Origin: Streptomyces sp. TRM70350
Lineage (GTDB): Bacteria; Actinomycetota; Actinomycetes; Streptomycetales; Streptomycetaceae
Direction: 5' to 3'
Assembly: GCF_019219825.1 (NCBI RefSeq)
Contig: NZ_JAHUXH010000018.1
Span: 1 to 64,000 of the forward strand
DNA: 64,000 nt
The position numbers and the translations under genes are program-made. Positions 9,154 to 17,153 of this stretch are shown in pieces. Position 1 is the stretch's first letter; every line of letters begins with the position of its first letter. A model generated the notes under the pieces. It saw only the letters and a list, made by a program, of their open reading frames with translations. It was not told the origin of the DNA and did no database searches.

Positions 9154-10301
9154 TGCGTCACCCCGTACAGCGCGAGCAGGGTCTTCATCCGCTCCTCCGC
9201 CAGCTTCGGGTCGGGAAACAGGCCGAGGCCGTCGGCGAGTTCGTAGGCACGGGCGAGGTGCGGCAGGGAGCGGGCCGACTGCAGGCCGCCGACCATGGTG
9301 AAGTGCGTCTGGTGGCCGGCCAGCCAGGCCAGGAGGACGACGCCGGTCTTGTAGAAGCGGGTCGGGGCCTGGAAGAGGTGCCGGGACAGCTCGACGGTGG
9401 GGTCGAGCAGCGCGCGGAAACCGCCCACGTCCCCCGTGTCCAGGACCCGTACCGCCTCGGCCGCCAGCGGGCCCAGCGGGTCGAAGATGCCGAGCAGGGC
9501 GTGGCTGAAGCCCTGGTCGTCGCCCGCGATCAGCTCGGGGTAGTGGAAGTCGTCGCCGGTGTAGCAGCGGACGCCCTGCGGCAGGCGTCGGCGCAGGGCG
9601 ATCTCGCGCTGGGCGTCCAGGAGGGAGATCTTGACGCCGTCCACCTTGTCCGGGTGGGCGGCGATGACGTCCAGGAAGGTGTCGGTGGCCGCGTCGAGGT
9701 CCGGTGAGCCCCAGTAGCCCTCCAGCGCCGGGTCGAACATCGGGCCGAGCCAGTGCAGGATCACCGGCTCGGACGCCTGGCGCAGCAGATGGCCGTACAC
9801 CTCCAGGTAGTCGTCGGGACCGCTCGCGGCGGCCGCGAGTGCCCGGGAGGCCATGAGGATCGCCTGGGCGCCGGACTGCTCGACGAGCGCGAGCTGCTCC
9901 TCGTAGGCCGCGCGGACCTCCGCGGGGGTGCCCGAGGTGATCTGGTCCGTCCCCACTCCGCAGGCGATACGGCCGCCGACCGCCTTCGCCTCCGCCGCCG
10001 ACCTGCGGATCAGCTCCGCCGCGGCCGCCCAGTCCAGGCCCATGCCGCGCTGGGCGGTGTCCATCGCCTCGGCGACGCCGAGCCCGTGGGACCACAGATG
10101 GCGGCGGAAGGCGAGCGTGGCGTCCCAGTCGATCGCGGCGGGCGAGTCGGGGGTGGTGTCGGCGAACGGGTCGGCGACGACATGGGCCGCGGAGAAGACC
10201 GTACGGCAGGAGAAACCCGCGCCGGGGGTGACGGCGAGGGGTTCGGTACGGGGCTCGTAGGTGCGCAGGCCTCCGTGGGCGTCAGGGAGTCGGATGGTCA
10301 C
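9150..10301 (-). CDS. DUF993 dihydrodipicolinate-synthase-like protein
   Basis: This 383-residue protein has the look of the DUF993 family, distant relatives of DapA-type class I aldolases. It shows blocks such as DWDATLAFRRHLWSHGLGVAEAMDTA (split here: DWDATLAFRRHLW and GLGVAEAMDTA), IACGVGTDQ, VDGVKISLLD (the lysine is a plausible Schiff-base residue) and YTGDDFHYPELI. The GTG at 10301 overlaps the end of the dehydrogenase gene and its stop overlaps the isomerase, so the three are tightly coupled. A carbon-carbon lyase or hydratase role on a sugar-derived keto acid is inferred. Confidence 0.8.
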   Translation of the reverse strand: MTIRLPDAHGGLRTYEPRTEPLAVTPGAGFSCRTVFSAAHVVADPFADTTPDSPAAIDWDATLAFRRHLWSHGLGVAEAMDTAQRGMGLDWAAAAELIRRSAAEAKAVGGRIACGVGTDQITSGTPAEVRAAYEEQLALVEQSGAQAILMASRALAAAASGPDDYLEVYGHLLRQASEPVILHWLGPMFDPALEGYWGSPDLDAATDTFLDVIAAHPDKVDGVKISLLDAQREIALRRRLPQGVRCYTGDDFHYPELIAGDDQGFSHALLGIFDPLGPLAAEAVRVLDTGDVGGFRALLDPTVELSRHLFQAPTRFYKTGVVLLAWLAGHQTHFTMVGGLQSARSLPHLARAYELADGLGLFPDPKLAEERMKTLLALYGVTQ

Positions 10302-11449
10302 AGGGAGATCTCCGGTACGTCGATACGGCGGCCCTCGGCCGAGGACTTCAGGCCCAGTTCGGCGAGCTGGACGCCACGGGCGCCGGCGAGCAGGTCCCAG
10401 TGGTAGGGGGCGTCGGCGTAGACGTGCCGCAGGAACAGTTCCCACTGGGCCTTGAAACCGTTGTCGAACTCGGCGTTGTCCGGCACCTCCTGCCACTGGT
10501 CGCGGAAGGCGTAGGTGGCCGGGATGTCCGGGTTCCACACGGGCTTGGGGGTGGCGCTGCGGTGCTGGACGCGGCAGTTGCGCAGGCCCGCGACCGCCGA
10601 GCCCTCGGTGCCGTCCACCTGGAACTCCACCAGTTCGTCGCGGTTGACGCGCACCGCCCAGGAGGAGTTGATCTGCGCGATGGCACCGCCGTCGAGTTCG
10701 AAGACGCCGTACGCGGCGTCGTCGGCGGTGGCGTCGTAGGGCTTGCCGTTCTCGTCCCAGCGCTGCGGGATGTGGGTGGTGGCGACGGCCTGGACGGACT
10801 TCACCCGGCCGAACAGCTCGTGCAGGACGTACTCCCAGTGCGGGAACATGTCGACGACGATGCCGCCGCCGTCCTCGGCCCGGTAGTTCCAGGAGGGGCG
10901 CTGGGCGGGCTGCCAGTCGCCCTCGAAGACCCAGTAGCCGAACTCGCCGCGCACGGACAGGATCCGGCCGAAGAAGCCGCCGTCGATGAGCCGCTTCAGC
11001 TTCAGCAGGCCGGGCAGGAACAGCTTGTCCTGGACGACGCCGTGCTTGATGCCCGCGTTCTGCGCGAGGCGGGCCAGCTCCAGGGCGCCGTCGAGCCCCG
11101 TGGCCGTCGGCTTCTCGGTGTAGATGTGCTTGCCCGCGGCGATGGCCTTCTTGATGGCCTCCTCGCGGGCGGAGGTGACCTGGGCGTCGAAGTAGAGGTC
11201 GACGGTCGGGTCGGCGAGGACGGCGTCGACGTCGGTCGAGACGTGCTCCAGTCCGTGCTGCTCGGCGAGCGCCTTGAGGGCGTACTCGCGGCGGCCGAGC
11301 AGGATCGGTTCCGGCCACAGCACGGTGCCGTCGCCGAGGTCGAGGCCGCCCTGCGCACGGAGGGCCAGGATGGAGCGGACGAGGTGCTGGCGATAGCCCA
11401 TGCGCCCGGTCACGCCGTTCATGGCGATACGCACCGTCTTGCGGTTCAC
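10298..11449 (-). CDS. Gfo/Idh/MocA-family NAD(P)-dependent oxidoreductase
   Basis: This 383-residue dehydrogenase has an N-terminal Rossmann domain, unusual in that the glycine motif reads MNGVTGRMGYRQHL, and the family's EKPTA motif (HIYTEKPTATGLDGALELA) near residue 110. The C-terminal alpha/beta domain includes GGGIVVDMFPHWEYVL. It probably oxidises a sugar or inositol hydroxyl. The GTG at 11449 has AGAGGG upstream. It is the promoter-proximal gene of a three-gene operon and is divergent from a LacI regulator, with an operator-like dyad between them. Confidence 0.85.
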   Translation of the reverse strand: MNRKTVRIAMNGVTGRMGYRQHLVRSILALRAQGGLDLGDGTVLWPEPILLGRREYALKALAEQHGLEHVSTDVDAVLADPTVDLYFDAQVTSAREEAIKKAIAAGKHIYTEKPTATGLDGALELARLAQNAGIKHGVVQDKLFLPGLLKLKRLIDGGFFGRILSVRGEFGYWVFEGDWQPAQRPSWNYRAEDGGGIVVDMFPHWEYVLHELFGRVKSVQAVATTHIPQRWDENGKPYDATADDAAYGVFELDGGAIAQINSSWAVRVNRDELVEFQVDGTEGSAVAGLRNCRVQHRSATPKPVWNPDIPATYAFRDQWQEVPDNAEFDNGFKAQWELFLRHVYADAPYHWDLLAGARGVQLAELGLKSSAEGRRIDVPEISL

Positions 11450-11508
11450 GTGGATCCCTCTCGCTCTGGCTGGTGAAGGTGAGCAGTAATCGGTACAGGA
11501 AGCAGTAC

Positions 11509-11522
11509 AGCAAGCGCTTTCT
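11509..11522. promoter_or_regulatory. LacI/CcpA-like operator between dehydrogenase operon and its regulator
   Basis: The sequence AGCAAGCGCTTTCT contains the perfect dyad AAGCGCTT flanked by near-symmetrical bases. This is the usual shape of LacI/GalR operators. It lies 60 bases upstream of the oxidoreductase start in the 223-bp divergent gap. Confidence 0.6.
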
Positions 11523-11672
11523 ATATGGTCAGAAGCTAGCCTCTGAGCAAGGTTCAGACAAGGGTGTGACCGTCTTGAGTTGTTCGAGGAGGCGAACAAC
11601 GCGGGCCGGTGGCCTTAAGGTCAACGCGAGTAACGGGGAGGAACAAGGGATGCGCTTCCGGAGGACGACGAG

Positions 11673-12719
11673 ATGACGGTGACCCTGGCGGACGTGGCGG
11701 CCCGCGCCCAGGTCTCGCCCGCGACGGTGTCGCGCGTGCTGAACGGGAACTACCCGGTGGCCGCATCCACCCGCGAGCGGGTGCTCAAGGCGGTCGACGA
11801 ACTGGACTACGTCCTCAACGGCCCCGCGAGCGCGCTCGCCGCGGCCACCTCCGACCTGGTCGGCATCCTGGTGAACGACATCGCCGACCCCTTCTTCGGG
11901 ATCATGGCGAGCGCGATCCAGTCGGAGATCGGCGGTCCGGGCGGCAGAGCGGGCGGTGAGCGGCTGGCGGTCGTCTGCAACACGGGGGGCTCGCCCGAGC
12001 GCGAGCTGACGTACCTGACCCTGCTGCAGCGGCAGCGGGCCGCGGCGGTCGTGCTCACCGGTGGTGCCGTGGAGGACGCCGCGCACGGGGCGGCGGTGTC
12101 GGCGAAGCTGCGCAAGCTGACCGAGGCGGGGACGCGGGTGGTGCTGTGCGGGCGGCCGCCGGCGCCGGAGGCGCAGGCGGTGGCGCTGACCTTCGACAAC
12201 CGGGGCGGCGGACGGCAGCTGACGGAGCACCTGATCGAGCTCGGTCACCGACGGCTCGGCTACATCGCCGGACCGGAGGAACGGACCACCACCCGGCACC
12301 GGCTGGAGGGCCACCGGGCCGCGCTGGAGGCGGCGGGGATCCCGGAGGACCCGCGCTGGACGGTCCACGGCCGCTACGACCGCCGGTCCGGCTACGAGGC
12401 CACGCTGGAGCTGCTGCGCCGCGATCCGTCCCTCACGGCCGTGGTCGCCGCGAACGACTCCGTGGCGCTGGGCGCGTGTGCCGCGCTGCGGGAGTCGGGG
12501 CGGCGTATCCCGGCGGACGTCTCGGTCGCCGGGTTCGACGACCTGCCGTTCAGCATCGACGCGGTGCCCGCGCTGACGACGGTGCGGCTGCCGCTCGCGG
12601 AGGCGGGGGCGCGGGCGGGGCGGATCGCGATGGGGCGGGAGGAGCCGCCGCCCGGGGGGATCGCCACGGTGCGCGGGGAGTTGATGGTGCGGGGGTCCAC
12701 GGGGGTGCCGCGGGGGTGA
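11673..12719 (+). CDS. LacI-family transcriptional regulator
   Basis: This 348-residue LacI regulator has HTH and hinge in residues 1-50 (TLADVAARAQVSPATVSRVL) and a ligand domain ending with VPADVS-type sequence IPADVSVAGFDDLPFS. The ATG at 11673 is downstream of a short purine-rich stretch. It is divergent from the three-gene sugar-catabolic operon and probably represses it in the absence of its substrate. It converges with a tautomerase gene, the two stops being about 25 bp apart. Confidence 0.88.
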   Translation: MTVTLADVAARAQVSPATVSRVLNGNYPVAASTRERVLKAVDELDYVLNGPASALAAATSDLVGILVNDIADPFFGIMASAIQSEIGGPGGRAGGERLAVVCNTGGSPERELTYLTLLQRQRAAAVVLTGGAVEDAAHGAAVSAKLRKLTEAGTRVVLCGRPPAPEAQAVALTFDNRGGGRQLTEHLIELGHRRLGYIAGPEERTTTRHRLEGHRAALEAAGIPEDPRWTVHGRYDRRSGYEATLELLRRDPSLTAVVAANDSVALGACAALRESGRRIPADVSVAGFDDLPFSIDAVPALTTVRLPLAEAGARAGRIAMGREEPPPGGIATVRGELMVRGSTGVPRG

Positions 12720-12744
12720 GGGCGGCAGTTCGAACGTCCCCACC

Positions 12745-13134
12745 TCACCGATCAGGCGCGTACTGCGCCTCCCCGTTCCCCAGTGACCAGTCGATCGACT
12801 CGTTCTCGGTCAGGGTGACGAAGATGTTGCGCGGCTCCGTGCCCGCGTAGTCCTGGGCGAGTTCGGCGATACGGCGGTACAGGGCGCGTTTCTGGGTGGG
12901 GGTGCGGCCGGCGCGGAGGGTGATCGTGACGTAGACGATGCCCTCGTCTCGCGGGACGCCCAGGTAGTCGCCGTATCGGAGGGTGCTGGTCGTGCCGTCG
13001 TGGGCGGTCAGGATCTGGAAGTGGTCGTCGGGCGGGATACCGAGGGCCTGGATCAGGGCGTCGTGGACGGCTCTGCCGAGGGATTCGAGGCGGGTCGGGT
13101 CGGGGGCCAGGGCGTCTATGCGGACGAGGGGCAT
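12745..13134 (-). CDS. Tautomerase-family protein
   Basis: This 129-residue protein begins MPLVRIDALAPDPTR. After removal of Met the catalytic N-terminal Pro characteristic of the 4-oxalocrotonate tautomerase/MIF superfamily is exposed. The length corresponds to a two-module tautomerase, and the second half has NIFVTLTENESIDWSLGNGE. The substrate is unknown, and no neighbouring pathway genes point to one. Confidence 0.8.
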   Translation of the reverse strand: MPLVRIDALAPDPTRLESLGRAVHDALIQALGIPPDDHFQILTAHDGTTSTLRYGDYLGVPRDEGIVYVTITLRAGRTPTQKRALYRRIAELAQDYAGTEPRNIFVTLTENESIDWSLGNGEAQYAPDR

Positions 13135-13212
13135 GACGAATCAACTCCCTGGGAGGGCCGGGCTCCGAGCCTGTACATACTAGTAGTTACAGTCGCCTTC
13201 GGCTCGGCCGTC

Positions 13213-13260
13213 CTTGACCTCAAGCGCGCTTGACGTACGACGCTCGCGCCATGACCGATC
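13213..13260 (+). repeat. 48-bp inverted repeat, copy 1, with MerR/SoxR-like operator
   Basis: This stretch is repeated in reverse orientation at 15906-15953 with about two mismatches. Its core ACCTCAAGCGCGCTTGACGT (13217-13236) is a near-perfect 20-bp palindrome like those bound by MerR/SoxR-type regulators, overlapping a TTGACC -35-like hexamer. The repeat also includes an ATGACCGAT start, the same first codons as the SnoaL-like gene at copy 2. Copy 1 is therefore an orphan promoter plus start whose gene has been lost. Confidence 0.8.
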
Positions 13261-13273
13261 GGCCTCACGGTCA

Positions 13274-13445
13274 GCATGCGGGACATCTCCGACACCATGC
13301 CGACCCTGGCCGCGATCGCCCCCTTCGCCTCCGGCCCGGTCCGCATCGAGGACGTGGCAAACACGTGGGTGAAGGAATGCGACCGCCTGGAGGCCTGTGC
13401 AGAGAACCTGAGGCGGCTGGGGGTGGAGGTGTCCACCGGCCGGAG
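13274..13445 (+). pseudogene. Fragment of 3-phosphoshikimate 1-carboxyvinyltransferase (aroA)
   Basis: About 57 codons in one frame read as an internal to C-terminal piece of EPSP synthase. Diagnostic segments are MRDISDTMPTLAAIAPFA, GPVRIEDVANT and VKECDRLEACAENLRRLG. The catalytic N-terminal domain and the true C-terminus are missing, and the frame runs on into unrelated sequence opposite the isomerase gene. It is a dead fragment, not a gene. It sits directly behind the orphan promoter repeat, so the locus looks like a recombination junction. Confidence 0.75.
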
Positions 13446-13496
13446 CTGCGTGGCCGCCTGCCCGGATGACCGGCCGCCCGCAAGGGTTCGACTGGA

Positions 13497-14297
13497 TCAG
13501 GCCGAGTCGTTGAGCAGGCGGGCCAGATGGTCGCGGCCCCCGCCCAGCAGGCCGGGAAGCGGGGCCGCGGCCTCGTACCAGCGCTTCTCGTACTCCCAGC
13601 ACAGCCAGCCGTCCCAGCCGTGCCGGGAGAGCAGTTCCACCGTCTCGGCGAGCGGGAGGACACCGGCGCCCAGCGGAAGCGGGGTGGTGTCGTCGACCGA
13701 GGCGATGTCCTTGACCTGGACATAGCCGAGGTACGGGGAGAGGGCCGCGTAGGTCTCCTGGGGCTGCTCGCCGCCCAGCCAGGTGTGCATCACGTCCCAC
13801 AGCGCGCCGACCTGGCGGTGGCCGACGAGGCCCAGAATCCGCATCACGTCGGCGCCCGTGCGGTGCGAGTCGTGGGTTTCGAGGAGGATGCGCACCCCCG
13901 CGTCGGTGGCGTACTCGGCGGCCGTGCCCAGGCGGCGGGCGGCGGTCGCGTCGGCATCCTGCGGACTCTGCTCCGCCGTACCGCCGGGGAAGACCCGGAC
14001 GTACGGCGCCCCCAGGTCACGGGCCAGGTCGAGCAGGGCGCGCAGCTCGGCGAGTACCGGCTCGTCGTCGCCCGGCGCGGCCACGCGCGCGTACCCGGCG
14101 ACACCGAGCAGCTCGACGCCGGACTCCTTGAACCTGGCGGCGGCATCCGCCCGTTCGGCGGCCCCGATGCCGGGATGCACCGGCTCCTCGGGGTGGGCGC
14201 GCAGCTCCACACCGTGGTAGCCGTGCTCGGTCGCGAGTCGGAGGACGTCCGGCAGGGGGAGGCCGGGGACACCGAGGGTGGAGAAGGCCAGCTTCAT
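13497..14297 (-). CDS. Sugar phosphate isomerase/epimerase (TIM barrel)
   Basis: This 266-residue protein of the xylose-isomerase-like TIM-barrel family begins MKLAFSTLGVPGLPL. It has conserved acidic and His residues in GVELRAHPEEPVHPG, ILLETHDSHRTGAD, GALWDVMHTWLGGEQP, YVQVKDIAS and GWLCWEYEKRWYEAAAPL. The ATG at 14297 is the only sensible start. No operon partner is evident: the neighbouring upstream gene is a broken GNAT gene. The substrate is unknown. Confidence 0.85.
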   Translation of the reverse strand: MKLAFSTLGVPGLPLPDVLRLATEHGYHGVELRAHPEEPVHPGIGAAERADAAARFKESGVELLGVAGYARVAAPGDDEPVLAELRALLDLARDLGAPYVRVFPGGTAEQSPQDADATAARRLGTAAEYATDAGVRILLETHDSHRTGADVMRILGLVGHRQVGALWDVMHTWLGGEQPQETYAALSPYLGYVQVKDIASVDDTTPLPLGAGVLPLAETVELLSRHGWDGWLCWEYEKRWYEAAAPLPGLLGGGRDHLARLLNDSA

Positions 14298-14329
14298 GTA
14301 CCCAGCTTGCTGCACATGGCCCCTTCCCG

Positions 14330-14802
14330 TCACTCCGGTGCCCGTAGGTCGACCAGCAGCAGCCGCAGCCGCGCGGTGCCGGGCGCCTCGTCCCGCACGC
14401 ACATCACGCACCCCACCGGCCGCCCGTCCAGCCCGGCGATCCACACCCGCTCCAGGTGCGGATCGTGGTCCTTGGCGAAGTCGGCGACGATCCGCGCGAC
14501 CAGGCCTCGTAGTCGGTGTTCCAGCCGTACTCGGCGGCGTACAGCGCGGCGTTGCGCTGCACGATCCAGCCCAGGTCGCCGGGGCCGGGCTCGCGCAGCA
14601 CCACGTCCTCGGGGTGCGGTGTCCGGTCGGCGCCCAGGACCGCCCGTACCGCGCGCAGCGCCTCCGCGAGCCGCCCCCGCTCCTCGGGCGGCACGTGGGC
14701 CGGCAGCGCCCCGACCGTCTCGCGCGCCCGTTCGTCGAGCAGGTCGGCGGCGTCAGGTTTCCATGGGGGTCGAGCCCAGGCCGCTGCCGCTCCCTCGTCC
14801 AT
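14330..14802 (-). pseudogene. MarR-GNAT fusion protein remnant, frameshifted
   Basis: The remnant begins in the C-terminal helices of a MarR-type regulator (GRLAEALRAVRAVLG) and passes into a GNAT acetyltransferase (REPGPGDLGWIVQRNAALYA, YGWNTDYEA). One base is missing near 14505. After it the true continuation is in another frame (ARIVADFAKDHDPHLERVWI, GRPVGCVMCVRDEAPG) and stops early at LLLVDLRAPE. The DNA-binding domain and the last part of the GNAT fold, including most of the acetyl-CoA site, are absent. It is non-functional as read. Confidence 0.75.
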
Positions 14803-14810
14803 GCCCGCGC

Positions 14811-15410
14811 CTACTGCGCGCTGGCCCGCCGGTAGACGCACACCTGGGCGCCCGTCTTCGAGGCGGTCGTCGAGACCAGCTCGAACGCGGTCTTCGTACC
14901 GTCGTCCGGGAAGATCGACTTCCCGCCGCCGAGCATCACCGGCATCACGATCAGCCGCAGCTCGTCCACCAGTCCTTCGCTCAGCAGTGTCCGGGCGAGC
15001 GTCGGGCTGCCCATGACCAGCAGGTTCCCGCCCTCGGACTCGCGCAGCCTGCGCAGCTCGGCGACGGCCTCGGTGGCCGGGACGCGGGTGGTGTTGTCCC
15101 AGGCCTTGAGGTCCTCGTCCCCGAGGGTGCCGGTGACGACGTACTTCCGGATGGAGTTCATCCGGTCGGCGAACGGATCCCCCGCCCGCTCCGGCCACGC
15201 CCCGGCCATCGTCTGCCAGGTCCGCCGCCCGAACAGCAGCGCCTCGGCCTCGTCCAGCGCCGCGTCGAAGGCCCCGCCGGCGATCTCCGGGTCGAAGAAG
15301 GGGTGCGACCAGCCGCCGTGGGCGAAGCCGCCGTCGGTGTCCTCCTGGGGGCCGCCGGGCGCCTGGACGACGCCGTCGAGGCTGAGGAACTCGGTGATGA
15401 CGATGCGCAT
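14811..15410 (-). CDS. Dihydrofolate-reductase / RibD C-terminal-domain family protein
   Basis: This 199-residue protein begins MRIVITEFLSLDGVVQAPGG, typical of the RibD_C-like reductases annotated as dihydrofolate reductase family. Other conserved pieces are EALLFGRRTWQTMAGAWP, KYVVTGTL, LRRLRESEGGNLLVMGSP and VDELRLIVMPVMLGGGKSIF. These bind NADPH, but the physiological substrate is usually unknown. The start at 15410 matches the family N-terminus. It is not a replacement for core folate or riboflavin genes. Confidence 0.85.
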   Translation of the reverse strand: MRIVITEFLSLDGVVQAPGGPQEDTDGGFAHGGWSHPFFDPEIAGGAFDAALDEAEALLFGRRTWQTMAGAWPERAGDPFADRMNSIRKYVVTGTLGDEDLKAWDNTTRVPATEAVAELRRLRESEGGNLLVMGSPTLARTLLSEGLVDELRLIVMPVMLGGGKSIFPDDGTKTAFELVSTTASKTGAQVCVYRRASAQ

Positions 15411-15495
15411 GCTGCTGCTCCTGCTGTCCGGGTCGGTCACGTTCAACTGCACTGAAGACTGCGGGCCCACCCGAAAATCATCGCTCCGCGGACGG

Positions 15496-15915
15496 TCATT
15501 TCACTTCCGGCGCCCGCCCCTGAGTCCACACCGGCCGCACCGCCATCCGGCTGAACCGCCAGCCGCCCGGCGTACGCCGCACCTCGGCGTCGAATCGCCC
15601 GCCGACGGTGAACAGGCTTCCGTCATCGTGTACATGGGTCATGTGGGCGTTCCAGGAAGCGTCGGCCCGGTCGCCCTCGACGTCGACGAGGATCCCGGAC
15701 GCCATGTGCTGCGTCCGCACGAACCGCCCGACCGCCTCCTCCGAGAGCCGCCCGACCGCGTCCACGCCGTCGGCTGTGCCGACGGGTGTCTCCATCCGTA
15801 CGTCATCGGTGGCGAGGTCGCGCATCCAGCCGACAGCGAAGTCGCGGGCGTCGAGGGCGCGGAAGAGGCGGTGGACGAGAGCCTGGATCTCCAGGGACAC
15901 GTGGTGATCGGTCAT
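15496..15915 (-). CDS. SnoaL-like / NTF2-fold protein
   Basis: This 139-residue protein has the SnoaL-like small alpha+beta barrel fold. The pattern is an N-terminal helix EIQALVHRLFRALDARDF, then ATDDVRMETPVGTADGVDAV and a C-terminal strand pair ending RFSRMAVRPVWTQGR. I take the ATG at 15915; an in-frame TTG at 15936 would add seven residues. The promoter region carries the palindrome of the 48-bp inverted repeat, so a MerR-type regulator may control it. Function is not predictable. Confidence 0.75.
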   Translation of the reverse strand: MTDHHVSLEIQALVHRLFRALDARDFAVGWMRDLATDDVRMETPVGTADGVDAVGRLSEEAVGRFVRTQHMASGILVDVEGDRADASWNAHMTHVHDDGSLFTVGGRFDAEVRRTPGGWRFSRMAVRPVWTQGRAPEVK

Positions 15916-15953
15916 GACGCGAGCGTCGTACGTCAAGTGCGCTTGAGGTCAAG
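15906..15953 (-). repeat. 48-bp inverted repeat, copy 2, over the SnoaL-like gene start
   Basis: This is the reverse complement of 13213-13260 apart from about two bases. It spans the start codon of the SnoaL-like gene and its promoter palindrome (15930-15949). Because this copy is attached to an intact gene, it is probably the original and copy 1 the displaced duplicate. Confidence 0.8.
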
Positions 15954-16047
15954 AGCGTCGGCGTCGCCGCTGCCCGAAGGCGTCTGTGACGGGCATCGGC
16001 GCCTCCTGGGCCACCGGGCCCTGGGCAGACTGGCTGAACATCCCTCG

Positions 16048-16257
16048 TCACGCCCTCTCCGCACTTGGCGAAGTAGCCGTACACCGTTTCCCAGGGCGGG
16101 AAGTCATGCGGCAGGTAGCGCCGCCGCACCGGCGTGCATGTCCGATGTTCAGCGCATACCGGCGCCGCTCGGCCCGCCACACACTGAGCACCGGTTCGAT
16201 CAACTCCCGGCGGGCATCGCACACATCACTCCGATACGGACGACGTTCGGCCGTGAC
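16048..16257 (-). pseudogene. IS5-family transposase N-terminal fragment
   Basis: Two adjoining frames encode pieces of the N-terminal domain of an IS5-type transposase. They are RRPYRSDVCDARRELIEPVL plus SVWRAERRRYALNIG in one frame, then RRYLPHDFPPWETVYGYFAK in another. The stretch normally lying between them (the DAILYVDRTGIPW region) is deleted, and the DDE catalytic core is wholly absent. It is a relic that directly abuts the 62-bp direct repeat bounding the type III PKS island. Confidence 0.8.
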
Positions 16258-16318
16258 CCGGACGTACCGCCGACCAGGGGCGTGCGCCCAGGCGTGCAAC
16301 GCGACCAGCAGGAGCACG
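16257..16318 (+). repeat. 62-bp direct repeat, left copy (island boundary)
   Basis: This segment matches 24879-24940 in the same orientation at about 60 of 62 positions; the visible difference is GTGCAACGC versus GTGAAGCGC. It lies immediately upstream of the transposase relic, so it is probably the outer end of that insertion sequence. The two copies enclose about 8.6 kb containing the type III PKS operon. Confidence 0.9.
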
Positions 16319-16450
16319 TGCTTTTTGAGGTGGATTTCGCCCGGCTGCGCCGGAAGGGCCTGCGGGTGTTCGCTTCGGCTTGGTGCGGCAACACGAGTTC
16401 GCAGCGCTGACTGCCTGACCGGCCACCGGAGCTTGTTCGCCGTCCCCGTT

Positions 16451-17153
16451 TCACGTGCGGCGCAGTGCCATGAAGTAAGCGGGAACCTCAGCGCGCCGAC
16501 CAGTGGGCAGTGTGTAGGTGGTGTGGACGGTGGTGTCGGATTCGGCGAGAACGATGAACTCGTCCGTGCCCAGGAGGGCAACTGCCTCGTCACGATTGAC
16601 GCTACCAGGGCGGACACCGGTGTCGAGGACCCGGGTGAGGGCGGAGGGGGAGAACCGTATTCTGTCACGAGGTCATGCAGGTAGTCCTCAGCGCCTGGAG
16701 CCAGTTCGACGAAGGCGAGGATTCCGTTGGCACCCAACAGGGTGCGCGAAGAGGCCGTGAAGGCGGGACGGTGCTCCGGCCGGATCTGGTGAAGGACGGT
16801 GCGCATGTGAGTACTGGCGTCACCTAGCTTTTCGTGCAGAGCGTTCACGGCTGAGGTGTCGAGCAGATCGAGCACCAGGTGGGCGTGGTCGGGATCGTGG
16901 GCACGCGCGGTCTTGATGGCGGAGGCGGAAACGTCGGTCCCGATGACCTGCTTGTGGTGCTGGGCGAGGTAGCGGGTCTGGGTCCCGTTGCCGCAACCGA
17001 TGTCGATCAGTGCCTGCTCGGGGTCGAGGTACGGTGCGAAGTGCGGCAGGTCCCGGGCACTGGCGAACTCCGGGTCGCAGTCCCACAGCGACGATTGCCC
17101 CTTGGCCACTGTTTCGGCCCAGTAAGTCTCCCAACTGCCGGCGTAGCTGGGCA
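16451..17153 (-). pseudogene. Class I SAM-dependent methyltransferase, frameshifted
   Basis: From the ATG at 17153 the frame reads MPSYAGSWETYWAETVAKGQ and the SAM-binding motif I LIDIGCGNGTQTRYL near residue 60, with VIGTDVSASAIKTA as motif II. At about 16654 one base is missing in the sequence GAACCGTA. The original frame continues as SPSALTRVLDTGVRPGSVN, DEFIVLAESDTTVHTTY and VPAYFMALRRT with a stop at 16451-16453. The unshifted frame instead runs on into the transposase relic. Both halves keep clean coding bias, so the lesion is recent or an assembly error. A product-tailoring role in the adjacent PKS island is only a guess. Confidence 0.8.

Noticed and set aside
14811..15410. True dihydrofolate reductase
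   Set aside because: Sequence follows the RibD C-terminal-like group, not FolA; the common label dihydrofolate reductase family is not a functional assignment.
16257..16318. Phage/ICE attachment site at a tRNA
   Set aside because: No tRNA gene or integrase is present at either repeat; an insertion-sequence end explains the repeat better.
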